The notes: generated from the sequence alone by a model not told the origin. A stretch of 64,000 nucleotides of DNA from an uncultured Lachnospiraceae bacterium (GCA_900551115.1 URUY01000004.1:62001-126000), one strand, 5' to 3'. Positions 8,824-18,355 are shown, counted from the first letter of the stretch. A program made the numbers and translations.

Positions 8824-9843
8824 ATGTCTGAAAGATTGACAGCACAGTTTAGAGATGCTTCCATATGTGCCTTTGATTTAATAAATGAAAATGGTCAATA
8901 CCTTGAAGAGATGCGGAGCAAAATCCGTGTGGCAAGTCAGGAGGGGCTTCTTCTGTGCCCGGAATGCAAAAGCAGACTGATTTTGTGTGCGGGCGTCATT
9001 CGGGAACCCTATTTCAGGCATTTCACACTCGGTGACTGTGAAGCAACCATTACCATACGTACCGATGCCGGAAAACGCAGATACAAGTGCAGAAAGCTTC
9101 TGTATGAATTGGCAAAAAGAAACGGCTGCAATAAGCTTACGATGGAAGAAGGTAAGCAGAATATGCTGATGCCCATTCTTTTTGAGACACAGGAAGGGCA
9201 GACAGGTTATGTTTTTTTAGATGGGAAGAGCAGAAATTACAAAGAGCTTAAGGATGCTGCAAGGGAGTATAAGTACCGGGGAATCAAATTGCTCTTTTTT
9301 CTGGCTATGAAAAATATGTCCAACGGAAAAAATATCTCCAGCGATGAGGCGGAGACTGCGAAGCTCAATAAAGGTATCATTTATTATATCGATGAGAAGC
9401 AGGAGCATATTGCCATGCGGAAGCAGTATGAGGATATCAGCCATGTCCGCAGGTATTGTACCAGATCCTATGAGATAGCTGAAATACAGGTGGATGTAAG
9501 AGGAGATATCTGTAAAGATTTTCTGAATTATTATGGCGCACTTGTTCGGGAGGAAAAATGCAAAATCCCCTATGTTTTGCGAGTGCCTATTGAGGATGGT
9601 ATCGACGAAGCTTATTTTGATATGGATTATGTGTGCATGGATTCTCTGGAGGAAATCTGGATCCTGCCGGATTTTCTTCACGAGATAGAAGATTCTGGAA
9701 GAGCCAGAGAAAACCGGATTAAATATGTCACATATAAAAATGAAGAATTTGCGGATATGTTGCCACAGGAACAAAGCGACAGCGCCTTTGCTTTGGCAAA
9801 AGCGCTTGCAAAAAAAAGAAATTCCTGGGATTGGGAAAGCTGA
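8824..9843 (+). CDS. CoiA-like zinc-motif protein
   Basis: The 339-residue product carries near its N-terminus CPECKSRLILCAG and EPYFRHF (residues 45-67), the zinc-ribbon-like block found at the start of CoiA-type competence proteins. In CoiA this block precedes a PD-(D/E)XK nuclease-like domain. Here the following sequence (YKCRKLLYELAKRNG, then a beta-rich stretch with GYVFLDGKSR) could be a diverged nuclease domain, but I cannot assign catalytic residues. ATG 8824 was chosen because AGGAGG lies 7-12 bp before it; an upstream in-frame start at 8794 has no site. No other competence gene is nearby, so the role is open. Confidence 0.55.
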   Translation: MSERLTAQFRDASICAFDLINENGQYLEEMRSKIRVASQEGLLLCPECKSRLILCAGVIREPYFRHFTLGDCEATITIRTDAGKRRYKCRKLLYELAKRNGCNKLTMEEGKQNMLMPILFETQEGQTGYVFLDGKSRNYKELKDAAREYKYRGIKLLFFLAMKNMSNGKNISSDEAETAKLNKGIIYYIDEKQEHIAMRKQYEDISHVRRYCTRSYEIAEIQVDVRGDICKDFLNYYGALVREEKCKIPYVLRVPIEDGIDEAYFDMDYVCMDSLEEIWILPDFLHEIEDSGRARENRIKYVTYKNEEFADMLPQEQSDSAFALAKALAKKRNSWDWES

Positions 9844-9849
9844 CCGGCA

Positions 9850-11196
9850 TTACTGTTTTGAGCGACAGGAGGCCCGGTAAACACCGATAAAGTATAGGAT
9901 TTCTGCAATGGCAGTCAAGAGCCATGAAAAAACATAGAGCAGGTACAGCGCTTCTATTGTGCGGAAGTAGGCAAAAACAGTATATATCCATACGATTCGG
10001 AATACGCAGGAGCCCATGATAACGATAATCGTGGGCAGGATGCTTTTGCCAAGTCCTCTGGAAGCAGCAATCGTACAGTCCATAAATGCAGAAACAGAAT
10101 AGGACAGTGCCATAATAGATAAACGTTTGATTCCGGCAATGACAACAGCACTGTCATTGGTGAACAGTGAAAGAAACGGATATCTGAAAAGATACAGGCC
10201 TATACCTAAAACCAATCCTATAATAAAAGAGTAAACAAGGCAGATGAAATAGCTTTTTATAATTCTGTCCTTTTTTTGTGCGCCAAAATTTTGTGCGATA
10301 AAGCTGGCGCAGGCAGTGTAAAAGGCAGCCATCATATCGTAGACAAGAGGGTCGGCATTGGCAGCAGCGGAATTGCCTTCTACCATTACATGATCAAAGG
10401 AATTGACGCTGGTCTGTACAAAAAGGTTGGCGATTGCAAAGAGGGCAAACTGGAAGGCGGAAGGGATTCCGATTCTTAAAATGCGTTTCACCTTGTCCGC
10501 AGATATTTTTAAATACTGTATGCGCAGGGCAAAATGCTCCCTGCTTCTGAAAAGAAGGGTTAAAATCAGTACGGCAGAAAGATATTGTGCAATTACGCTG
10601 GCAACAGCAACACCTGCAACGCTCCAGTTGCACACAATAACAAAAAACAGGTTCAGTATAACGTTTACAATTCCTGAAAAGAGAAGATAATACAGGGGGC
10701 GATTAGTGTCACCGGCGGCGCTTAATACAGCGTTGCCAAAATTGTACAGCGCTAAGGCCGGCATTCCGGTCAGATATATACGCAGATAAAGCACGGCGTC
10801 AGAAAGCAACACCTCTTTTGTATGCATTGCCGTCAGTATGGCATTTGAAAAGAGTATGCCTAGCACCATAATCAGGATGCCCATGGCAAAGCAGAGAATG
10901 GCAGCGGTGTGGACGGTTTCTTTTAGGTCTTTCTCACTTTTTGACCCGATATACAGTGCAGTCAGGGCATTGACGCCGCTGGAGAGTCCGATAAGGACAC
11001 CGGTAAAAAGAGTAATCAATATACTGGTTGAGCCTACGGCGCCCAATGCAACGGGGCCGGCAAATTTGCCCACCACGGCAATATCCGACATATTAAACAG
11101 AACCTGCAGGATATTGGAAAACATAAGGGGGATGCTGTATATTAAAATTTTTTTCCAAAGGGAACCGTTACAAAGGTCCATTTCGTAATTTTTCAT
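9850..11196 (-). CDS. MATE family efflux transporter
   Basis: This 448-residue membrane protein has about twelve hydrophobic segments in two homologous halves, beginning MKNYEMDLCNGSLWKKILIYSIPLMFSNILQ, the usual MATE opening. It exchanges Na+ or H+ for cationic drugs or metabolites at the cytoplasmic membrane. AAAGGA stands 9 bp before the ATG. It converges with the CoiA-like gene, only 6 bp between stops, and diverges from the DUF1801 gene. The substrate is unknown. A second, distinct MATE gene stands at 18.4 kb. Confidence 0.92.
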   Translation of the reverse strand: MKNYEMDLCNGSLWKKILIYSIPLMFSNILQVLFNMSDIAVVGKFAGPVALGAVGSTSILITLFTGVLIGLSSGVNALTALYIGSKSEKDLKETVHTAAILCFAMGILIMVLGILFSNAILTAMHTKEVLLSDAVLYLRIYLTGMPALALYNFGNAVLSAAGDTNRPLYYLLFSGIVNVILNLFFVIVCNWSVAGVAVASVIAQYLSAVLILTLLFRSREHFALRIQYLKISADKVKRILRIGIPSAFQFALFAIANLFVQTSVNSFDHVMVEGNSAAANADPLVYDMMAAFYTACASFIAQNFGAQKKDRIIKSYFICLVYSFIIGLVLGIGLYLFRYPFLSLFTNDSAVVIAGIKRLSIMALSYSVSAFMDCTIAASRGLGKSILPTIIVIMGSCVFRIVWIYTVFAYFRTIEALYLLYVFSWLLTAIAEILYFIGVYRASCRSKQ

Positions 11197-11290
11197 AATA
11201 AATATCCTTTATCATCTGAATGTAAGTGTAACACTACTATCATACACTTAAAAACAGGAAATACAAGTATTTTTTGTTTTAGGTTACTGT

Positions 11291-11319
11291 TTGCGGGAAA
11301 CAATTATTATTGATATAAT
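11291..11319 (+). promoter_or_regulatory. Extended -10 promoter of the DUF1801 gene
   Basis: TTGCGG (11291-11296), 17 bp, then TATAAT (11314-11319) preceded by a TG dinucleotide form a credible sigma-A promoter with an extended -10. It points to the gene starting at 11347, which has AAGGAGG before its ATG. Confidence 0.6.
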
Positions 11320-11346
11320 TGCTGTAAATGTTAAGGAGGAAAAAAT

Positions 11347-11757
11347 ATGTGGTTATGTCCAAAATGCGGGCGTTCGTTTAAGAATGAAAACCAGCAGCAT
11401 TTCTGCGGAAAGAAGCCTGACACCATAGAGGAATACATTGCGGCTCAGGCAGAGGAGGTGCAGTCTTATCTGCAGCAGATTCGTAATACCATCCGTACTG
11501 CGCTGCCCGATGCCAAAGAGCGCATCTCATGGAGTATGCCTACCTACTGGAAAGGGAACAACATCCTTCACTTTGCAGCGCACAAGCATCATATTGGGTT
11601 ATATGCCGGAACGGAGGCCGTTATTCATTTTGAGAAGGAACTGAAAGAGTACAAAACAAGCAAAGGTGCTATTCAGCTTCCCTATAAAAAACCATTGCCG
11701 CTTAATTTGGTTGCAGAGATTGCGGTATGGTGTAATGAAACAGGAAATCATCCGTAA
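11347..11757 (+). CDS. DUF1801 (YdhG-like) protein with N-terminal zinc-ribbon-like motif
   Basis: Residues 1-21 read MWLCPKCGRSFKNENQQHFCG, a CxxC plus HxC pattern that could bind zinc. The rest (YLQQIRNTIRTALPDAKERISWSMPTYW through YKTSKGAIQLPYKKPLP) is a DUF1801 / YdhG domain, a fold related to frataxin and called iron chaperone in some annotations. That function is poorly supported by experiment. At 136 residues it has the usual family size including the ribbon. It has its own promoter and stands alone. No partner is suggested by neighbours. Confidence 0.75.
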   Translation: MWLCPKCGRSFKNENQQHFCGKKPDTIEEYIAAQAEEVQSYLQQIRNTIRTALPDAKERISWSMPTYWKGNNILHFAAHKHHIGLYAGTEAVIHFEKELKEYKTSKGAIQLPYKKPLPLNLVAEIAVWCNETGNHP

Positions 11758-11979
11758 AATATGCCCCGATAGCCGTAAAAATCTTTTATTGTGTTTTTAC
11801 GACTATTGTGTTATACTATCTTTACGTTATTTCAAATATGTATTTCTATAGTTGTATGTTTTATCTGACTGAAGGATTTTATCCTGACAGTTCAAGGCAT
11901 TCCGCCAAATGATTACCCGTTTTATTAAACTGTAAAAGCTTCGGGATAATTCTGTCCTTTTTTACGGTTTTCTTTCCGG

Positions 11980-12001
11980 CCATCCGGCTTTTGCCGGATG
12001 G
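11980..12001. other. Perfect short hairpin upstream of the Rpn remnant
   Basis: CCATCCGGC, loop TTTT and GCCGGATGG form a perfect 9-bp stem about 30 bp before the remnant's ATG. No T-run follows, so it is not a standard terminator. It may be a leader structure of the decayed Rpn gene. The rest of 11758-12031 shows nothing I can name. Confidence 0.4.
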
Positions 12002-12031
12002 TTCATGTCTGAAATTGTGGAGGTTGTTTCT

Positions 12032-12384
12032 ATGGAAAATCAAAAGAAGATATAGGAAAGATATTAGAAAAGTATCCGGAATTTTTATCTATTTATGAAG
12101 ACATAGAGAAATTTCGGCAGAATCTGGAAGGGGTGTTAAGTATGTTCTCTGATGCGCTTAAGATATTAGATCGGAATACAGTTCAGTATATGGTAGAAGA
12201 GATGCAGGAGGAGTTTAATTCTGTAAGAACTGTTTTGAAAGAACAGGAGATGAGGATGTGCGAGCAGAAAACTAAAATGCAGGAGCGGGAAATTGAGATA
12301 AACCAGCAGAATCGCAAAATAAAGGAGCAGGAACAGTACATTAAAGAATTAGAAGAAAAGCTTCAAAAAAGCGGAAATATATGA
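12032..12384 (+). pseudogene. Rpn-family nuclease remnant (start and C-terminal coiled coil only)
   Basis: An ATG with a GGAGG site opens MENQKKI and then stops. The next frame continues GKILEKYPEFLSIYEDIEKF and MFSDALKILDRNTVQYMVEEMQ, the C-terminal region that follows the nuclease core in one subgroup of Lachnospiraceae Rpn proteins, ending in a long charged coiled coil (KEQEMRMCEQK and repeats of KxQE). The PD-(D/E)XK core is absent. An internal deletion joining start and tail explains this best. An ORF from 12133 could still yield an 83-residue coiled-coil protein, but there is no good ribosome site. Confidence 0.65.
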
Positions 12385-12410
12385 AACGGAAATATAGAAC
12401 ACTGAAACAT

Positions 12411-12445
12411 AAAAAGCTGACAGAAAAAATCTCTGTCAGCTTTTT
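12411..12445. terminator. Bidirectional intrinsic terminator
   Basis: Perfect 14-base arms AAAAAGCTGACAGA and TCTGTCAGCTTTTT enclose a 7-base loop. The A-run and T-run at the edges make it work in both directions. It separates the convergent Rpn remnant and GH5 gene. Confidence 0.88.
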
Positions 12446-12483
12446 GAATGGCAACTTTTTGAATGCTTCATATTATAAAAAAC

Positions 12484-14322
12484 TTAGTTTACGGGACCGT
12501 ATTCAAAGGTGATGGTCAGGGTTTTCAGTTGGCCTAAATCATCATTGCTTACGATAACTGGAGATACATTAGAAGTATCGCCGTCTGCTGTACGTGCTTC
12601 AGCAGGGATAGTGGTTACCCATTCGTTAAAGAGATTGACACGGGTGCAAATCTGATTGTCTGAGGTGGTGAAGGGCTTTGCCGTCATGGTATAGGGCTCT
12701 CCGTTTACCAAAATTTCGGTAATAGTAACAACGTACCCGGGATAAAGGATTTCACCGTTTCCGATAGCCAGTGCAGAAAAGGCAGTGCCGTTGGCAAAGC
12801 CGTTCGGGGTACCGGTAAAGTCGAGGCCTACTGTATAAGTGCCGGCACCGGTAACTTCAACGTCAGTAGCAACAACACCTTCCGATTTGGAATCGGGGTC
12901 ATAGGTATCGCCTACACTGTACATCTGACTCCAGTCACCGCTGTTAAACATAATCCATGCAACCGCACTGTCTGCGTCAGCAGGATCAACAACGCTTTCT
13001 TCAAATCTTTCAATGGCATTTGCTTCTGCTTCCGTGATGGCATTCTGTGCCGCGGTCTTAATTTCTTCCTCGGTCAGGGAAGCCTGTGCGGAGTAGCGTC
13101 TTTCCAGATAGAGCTGTGCCATATCCGCATCCTTCATGGCAAGGTCATTTCTTACAAAGAAGCTGCTGCAATCCCAAAGCATAGGGCAGAAATTATAAAG
13201 ATCACAGTTATCAAGGAAATTTTTCAAATAGTCGCAGGTATTGTTTTTGATGGAACCGTCATCGGCAGGCAGCACGCCGTATTCGCCGATAATCACGCCG
13301 TACCCGGCCTCTGTAAATTTGTTCATCATTCCAAGCAGGGTGTTCTGTTCCTGATAATTTCTCTTTGTTCCCCATCTGGCAAGACTGGTAGTACCGCAGT
13401 ATCCCCACGGTGTGTAGTAATGCACAGAAACAAGCAGTTTATTTTCAGCGGTATCCGTAGGCATAACAAAACGGTCATCACAGGTCTTCTGAATATCGGT
13501 GTTGTATCCGGCAATTAAAAGGAAACGGTGTGCATTGTTGCCGCCGGTACCGCGGATGGTGTCTACAAAGACCTGATTAATCTTGTTTGTCATTTCATAG
13601 CATTCATCCTCAGAAAGGGAACCGGAATCCGAGGCAACATCGATGTCGTTTAAACGGTTGCCCAGTTCTTCATTGGCAGATTCAAAAATCAGATAATCGG
13701 AATATTCCTTATAGCGTTCTGCAATCTGTGTCCACATGGATACATATAAATCCATGGCTTTATCGCGGGTTTCCTGTGTAGCGGAGCCGAACATACCCCA
13801 CCAGCTTCCGTCCCAGTGGTCGTTGATAACAACGTACATATCTTCGTTGAGGGCATAATTAATAATTTCTTCTACACGGTTTAAGTAGGCTTCATCAATG
13901 GTGTAATCCCCGCTTTCATAATCCATCATATTGGTCCATGCAACGGGAATACGCAGGGAATCAAAGCCGGCTTCTTTCATGCCGCTAATCATTTCCTGTG
14001 TGGTAACCGGTTGACCCCATAGAGTTTCATAGGAAGAAACATCGGCGTCTGTTCCCAGAGAAAGGTGCCCGTAGGCTTCCATGGTATTGCCCAGATTAAT
14101 GCCGTTTCCCATGAGTTTTACAAGCTCTAGGGAGGTAAGGTCTTTTCTCATGTAGCCGCTGTCCCAGGTTGTAATGCCATTTGCGGAAAGATGCTCATAT
14201 TTTTTGTCAGAAGCGGCAAACGGACCAATGCCGGCTTTTTTCAGGCAAAAAATACCGAGTACTGCTGCCGCAATCAGAAAAACAACAACGGCGAGGGTTA
14301 AATACAGTTTAGACTTTTTCAT
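12484..14322 (-). CDS. Secreted or membrane-anchored GH5 endoglucanase with C-terminal beta domain
   Basis: The 612-residue protein has an N-terminal signal anchor (residues 5-28: YLTLAVVVFLIAAAVLGIF). A GH5 TIM barrel spans about 65-395, with the start GINLGNTMEA, the motif SLRIPVAW, acid/base Glu218 in ESANEELG and nucleophile Glu347 in IIGEYG. This pattern is typical of cellulase-like GH5 enzymes cutting beta-1,4-glucans, xyloglucan or mannan outside the cell. Residues 440-612 form a beta-rich module (WIMFNSGDWSQMYS, YTVGLDFTG) that probably binds carbohydrate. It is a lone gene with a terminator behind it. The exact substrate is not visible. Confidence 0.87.
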   Translation of the reverse strand: MKKSKLYLTLAVVVFLIAAAVLGIFCLKKAGIGPFAASDKKYEHLSANGITTWDSGYMRKDLTSLELVKLMGNGINLGNTMEAYGHLSLGTDADVSSYETLWGQPVTTQEMISGMKEAGFDSLRIPVAWTNMMDYESGDYTIDEAYLNRVEEIINYALNEDMYVVINDHWDGSWWGMFGSATQETRDKAMDLYVSMWTQIAERYKEYSDYLIFESANEELGNRLNDIDVASDSGSLSEDECYEMTNKINQVFVDTIRGTGGNNAHRFLLIAGYNTDIQKTCDDRFVMPTDTAENKLLVSVHYYTPWGYCGTTSLARWGTKRNYQEQNTLLGMMNKFTEAGYGVIIGEYGVLPADDGSIKNNTCDYLKNFLDNCDLYNFCPMLWDCSSFFVRNDLAMKDADMAQLYLERRYSAQASLTEEEIKTAAQNAITEAEANAIERFEESVVDPADADSAVAWIMFNSGDWSQMYSVGDTYDPDSKSEGVVATDVEVTGAGTYTVGLDFTGTPNGFANGTAFSALAIGNGEILYPGYVVTITEILVNGEPYTMTAKPFTTSDNQICTRVNLFNEWVTTIPAEARTADGDTSNVSPVIVSNDDLGQLKTLTITFEYGPVN

Positions 14323-14474
14323 ATTATGTAGATTCCTTTCTTATTAATCCGATAATAGTAGTCTAATATAGAAGGAAATTTGTGAAAAGCATAATATTTT
14401 TACCTCTTTTACTTGGGTTTTTATAGCTTTATGATGGTGACAATTTTAATGCTTAGAAAAAATCAAAAAATCAA

Positions 14475-14530
14475 TTGACAAAGTGGTTTAAAAATTATAG
14501 ACTAAATGTGAGGTTTATATTATTTAAACC
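14475..14530 (+). promoter_or_regulatory. Promoter with inverted repeat, BlaI-type operator candidate
   Basis: TTGACA (14475-14480) is followed at 17-18 bp by a weak TAGACT. Downstream, GGTTTA (14512-14517) and TAAACC (14525-14530) form an inverted repeat with 7-bp spacing, and GGTTTAAA at 14485-14492 repeats one arm. BlaI-family repressors bind short dyads overlapping promoters, so this could be autoregulation of the gene at 14593. The link is inferred. Confidence 0.4.
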
Positions 14531-14592
14531 GCTTAGCTTTTATAAAAATACGGAAAAATTCATGTGAGAGCATAGGAAAGGGAAGAAACACT

Positions 14593-14961
14593 ATGAGTAT
14601 GATAGTATATGTGATGACAGAAGCAGAGTTGCAGCTTGCAGAGATTATCTGGGAGAAGGAACCGGTTCCCAGCGGAGAACTGGTCAAACTGGCAGCAGAA
14701 AGGCTTGACTGGAAGAAGTCGACAACCTATACCGTACTTCGTAAAATTTGTGAAAATGATATTTTTCAAAATGAAAATGCGGTAGTGACCTCAAAAATGA
14801 GCAGGGATGAATATGCCAGAAAAAAGGGGGAACGGTATCTGGCGGAAAATTACGGTGGTTCCCTGCCCGGCTTCGTAGCGGCTTTTCTTAAACGGAAAAA
14901 ACTCAGTAAGAAAGAAATTGAAGAGCTGTCACAGTTGATTGAGGAATACAAAGAGGACTGA
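14593..14961 (+). CDS. BlaI/MecI/CopY family transcriptional repressor
   Basis: The 122-residue product is a full-length BlaI-type winged-helix protein: TEAELQLAEIIWE opens the domain, KKSTTYTVLRKICEND covers the recognition helix, and a C-terminal helical region (FLKRKKLSKKEIEELSQLIEEY) serves dimerisation. In characterised systems the repressor is cleaved or released when its M56 partner protease senses a signal. The partner gene starts 18 bp downstream. No beta-lactamase or penicillin-binding protein gene is nearby, so the regulated target is unknown. Confidence 0.92.
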   Translation: MSMIVYVMTEAELQLAEIIWEKEPVPSGELVKLAAERLDWKKSTTYTVLRKICENDIFQNENAVVTSKMSRDEYARKKGERYLAENYGGSLPGFVAAFLKRKKLSKKEIEELSQLIEEYKED

Positions 14962-14979
14962 TAAGAGGGACGGGTATAT

Positions 14980-17900
14980 ATGATGGGGATGTTATTTGAA
15001 AAGGTTTTAAATATGAGTCTGGTTAGCTGCTATATTATAGCGGCGGTTATGATTGTCAGGCTTTTTTTGCAAAAATGCGGGAGAAAATATGTATATTACC
15101 TGTGGTTCATCGTATTTTTAAACCTTTGCGTTCCGTTTTCCTTAAAGGGAGCATTCAGCCTGATACCCAGACAGGTGGCAGAATTCTCTATAACGGATAT
15201 TGTTAATGCTGTCGGACAAGGACAGGCCGATATTGGGGATGGTAGCAGGGATAACGCGGTCTCCACCGGAGCAAACCCCGTTAATACGGTGACTCATATA
15301 GAAAATGACATAAATGTCATGAGAAATAGCACAGGAAATGATACGGGTACAGTTCCAAATAATACCTTATTTGTCAGCGGCAGCAGTACTGCCGGTAATA
15401 ATATTGCCGGTGCTGTTCATAGCGGTACAGGAGGCAATATAAAAAATATGACAGGAGTATCAGTTCTTCCTGCGGTCTGGATTGCAGGGATTGGCGTTTT
15501 CTTGTTATATAATCTGAACAGCATCCGGAAACTGAAAAAGCAGATTAAGGCAGGAACCCGGATTAGTTTTGATAAGGAAGAAAGGATTGCGGAGGTAGCA
15601 GGTATCAATGCCCCTTTTTTGTGGGGATTTTTTCACCCGGTAATTTATCTGCCGGCAGGGCTTTCAGAAGAAGAGAAAAAATATATTACAGCACATGAAA
15701 ACTGCCATAAAAAGAGAGGAGACCATTTTGTTAAGATAGTGGTATTTCTGATAACTATTTTTCACTGGTTCAATCCATTGGTGTGGCTTTCCTATTTCCT
15801 GTTTTGCAGGGACATGGAGATATCCTGCGACGAGGCTGTACTCAGTCGGGCAGATGGCAGGATTAATAAAAAATATGCAGAGAGCCTGCTCAAATATGCA
15901 GCCCGGCAGAACGGTTATGTAATGGCACCGCTGACGTTTGGGGAGCCGTCCGTGCGGTTCCGTATAAAAAATGTGTTGCATTATAAGAAAAAAGGGGTTG
16001 TTTTTTCCGTAATCGGTATTGCGTGTGTATGCTGTGTTGTGCTGGGGCTGGCTTTCCGCCCGGCGGAAAACGGTACTGATGCAATGGAAGAAAATAGTAC
16101 CGACACAAAGGCAGAAAATGGTACAGGTTCACCGGCAGAAACCGCACCGGAAAATTTACAGGCTTTGGATTCTGAAAGTTACAACGTACAGGATATTGTA
16201 AATAACGGCAGTACTGTCGTTGAAATTAATGGTAAGCTGTATTATATGGATGATATGAAGCTGTATTCGGATGGAAAGTATCTTTATGCTTCGGATGAAA
16301 ATATTTACCCTGAAGAGGTACGCCGTTATGAACTGGATGGCAGTGGATATGAGAAGCTGTTTGACGGCCTGATTGTGGATTACAATGAGAAGACAAACAT
16401 CCTTTACTATATGCAGGATAAGTTGGGAAATAAGACGCACAGGAATGGCAGCCTTTATGCATATAATACACAGACGGGGGAAAACATCTGTCTTTTGGAA
16501 GACAATTCTCTGTCCTATCTCGGAAGAGGTGCGGGCAGTCTGTATGTATTATCCAGACGGGAGAATGGCAGCTTTATTGACAGTATCAGGGAAAGTGACG
16601 GCGCCTGTGAGAGGGATGTGCTTGGCAGGGACATCGGTGAAACAGGGCAGATTAACAGTTTTTATGCGGATGAAAATTATATTCTGTTTTCTACGGTGAT
16701 TTATGGCGGCTCGATAGGAGTGACGGAAAGCACTTTTTACTCCTATAACCGTACAATCGGCTCTTTTACGGAGGTACACATTACGGATGCGCCTGATTTT
16801 CATGTGGCGTCAGGCTATGTCTATTATGAAAAATATGCCAATGCAGGCACGGGAGGCAGCGAGCTGTACCGGGCAAATATGGACTTTGATAAGGAGGAGC
16901 AGGTTGGTGAGGGACTGACCTTTCTTGCCTTTGAGGAGGAAAGAGGCACCCTGCTTGCTGCAAAGCTTACAGGTGAGAATAATTACAGAAGCAATCTGGT
17001 TAGAACTGCACTGGACGGCAGTAATGAGCAGACTCTTTTTGATTTCAGTATAATCTGTCACGAATGGATGCTGGAGGATTACGATAAAATCCGTTATACC
17101 GATTTGAACAGGATTGGAGATTCCTTTTATGTGAAGGTGGAGCAATGGGGCTACAGCGAGGGTAATGGATATCGGGATATTCTGCTGCGAGAGCAGTATT
17201 TTAAGATAAACGAAGGTGGCGCCGGTCATGGCTATAATAAATGGAATCCGTATAACAATTCTGAGGAATGGAATTACTGGGAGGAGGATATTGTAAGCTT
17301 TAGCTGTGACCCGGAAACATATGGTTGGAATCTGGAGAAAATTACAGATGTAAGAGATACTTTTTCAGAGCTTCCTTATATACCGGAGCAGGGAACGGAG
17401 GACGATACCCTGCTGCTTGCACAGACTGAAAACTATACCTTGTACGGAAAAGGAGACTATGAAAAGATGCTGCTTGTCAAAGACGGGCAGTATGTTGAGA
17501 TTTTGTATCCCTATGGGTCTAACTACATGATACCGGTACAGATAGAAGAATATGATTACGACAAAGACCAAACGGCGGAGCTTGCTGTTATTTTTAATGT
17601 GATGCATGGAACGGGAGTTTACGTTGACACATTTTTGATGGCGGACTGGGATAAAAAATGGGGCTTAACTGTATACCAGTTTTTAGATGATAATTATCTG
17701 TCACAGCTTGGAAGACATGTATCCTTTGACAGTGATGCGGAAGGGATGCAGGCTTATGTGGAAGGTGTCGAGGCAGGCCAAAAAATATCCGGTGGTACCG
17801 GTGAGGATGCCTACGATAGAGTGGGTATTGGCAATCAAATACGATTCATGCCAGAAGGTGACAATATTGTCATAAACGCAGACTTGGAGTTTTATGCCGG

Positions 17901-18282
17901 TACTTCTGTGGTAGCAGATTATAACGGAAATACGATTTCTGCTACGATTTCCTATGAGGATGGAGGAATTTTTGTATTGACGGATTATACCAGCAGAAAT
18001 CCTGGTTTGGAAACAAAGCTGCAATATGCACTGCAGGATTTTTATACAGGGACTTATTATGGTGCTGACGGCAAGGCTTTTTCGGCAGAAAGGAAAAAAG
18101 TAACGGCTGTTGACGTAGTGGAAATCCGTTATGACAGCAGTAAAATGAATGACGGAAAACTGGAGGCAGTTGCTGTTATCAGGGGTGAGCAGGATTCTTA
18201 TGATTATGTAAATATGGAGCTTATCCGGGAAGGACCTAATACAGAGGACTGGGTCATTTCGGATATGCTTTTGGAAAAATAA
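14980..18282 (+). CDS. M56 (BlaR1-like) membrane protease with large extracellular domain
   Basis: This 1100-residue protein begins with a BlaR1-type M56 metalloprotease: helices near residues 10-30 and 38-58, a Ser/Thr/Asn-rich loop, and zinc motif HENCH at 239-243 with EISCDEAVL behind it. A helix at 338-358 leads outside. The remaining roughly 740 residues are not a penicillin-binding domain. Residues 395-770 show repeated short YY, LY and DG strands resembling the DUF5050-type beta-propeller, then a C-terminal region from about 800 with two further beta-rich parts. In BlaR1 the outer domain is the sensor, so this protein probably senses another ligand or wall state and triggers cleavage of the upstream BlaI-type repressor. 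Confidence 0.85.
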   Translation: MMGMLFEKVLNMSLVSCYIIAAVMIVRLFLQKCGRKYVYYLWFIVFLNLCVPFSLKGAFSLIPRQVAEFSITDIVNAVGQGQADIGDGSRDNAVSTGANPVNTVTHIENDINVMRNSTGNDTGTVPNNTLFVSGSSTAGNNIAGAVHSGTGGNIKNMTGVSVLPAVWIAGIGVFLLYNLNSIRKLKKQIKAGTRISFDKEERIAEVAGINAPFLWGFFHPVIYLPAGLSEEEKKYITAHENCHKKRGDHFVKIVVFLITIFHWFNPLVWLSYFLFCRDMEISCDEAVLSRADGRINKKYAESLLKYAARQNGYVMAPLTFGEPSVRFRIKNVLHYKKKGVVFSVIGIACVCCVVLGLAFRPAENGTDAMEENSTDTKAENGTGSPAETAPENLQALDSESYNVQDIVNNGSTVVEINGKLYYMDDMKLYSDGKYLYASDENIYPEEVRRYELDGSGYEKLFDGLIVDYNEKTNILYYMQDKLGNKTHRNGSLYAYNTQTGENICLLEDNSLSYLGRGAGSLYVLSRRENGSFIDSIRESDGACERDVLGRDIGETGQINSFYADENYILFSTVIYGGSIGVTESTFYSYNRTIGSFTEVHITDAPDFHVASGYVYYEKYANAGTGGSELYRANMDFDKEEQVGEGLTFLAFEEERGTLLAAKLTGENNYRSNLVRTALDGSNEQTLFDFSIICHEWMLEDYDKIRYTDLNRIGDSFYVKVEQWGYSEGNGYRDILLREQYFKINEGGAGHGYNKWNPYNNSEEWNYWEEDIVSFSCDPETYGWNLEKITDVRDTFSELPYIPEQGTEDDTLLLAQTENYTLYGKGDYEKMLLVKDGQYVEILYPYGSNYMIPVQIEEYDYDKDQTAELAVIFNVMHGTGVYVDTFLMADWDKKWGLTVYQFLDDNYLSQLGRHVSFDSDAEGMQAYVEGVEAGQKISGGTGEDAYDRVGIGNQIRFMPEGDNIVINADLEFYAGTSVVADYNGNTISATISYEDGGIFVLTDYTSRNPGLETKLQYALQDFYTGTYYGADGKAFSAERKKVTAVDVVEIRYDSSKMNDGKLEAVAVIRGEQDSYDYVNMELIREGPNTEDWVISDMLLEK

Positions 18283-18355
18283 CAAAGTAATTCAGGTTGC
18301 ATTTTCCGTAAAAATCTCTTAATATGAAAGCACAGTGAAAGGATGTGCGGTTTTT

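Noticed and set aside
11774..11801. CGTAAAAA/TTTTTACG hairpin after the DUF1801 gene as terminator
   Set aside because: The stem is AT-rich and no T-run follows, so evidence is too weak for a feature.
18335..18355. GTG start for the second MATE gene
   Set aside because: It would place the AAAGGA ribosome site inside the gene; ATG 18356 begins at the usual MATE N-terminus.
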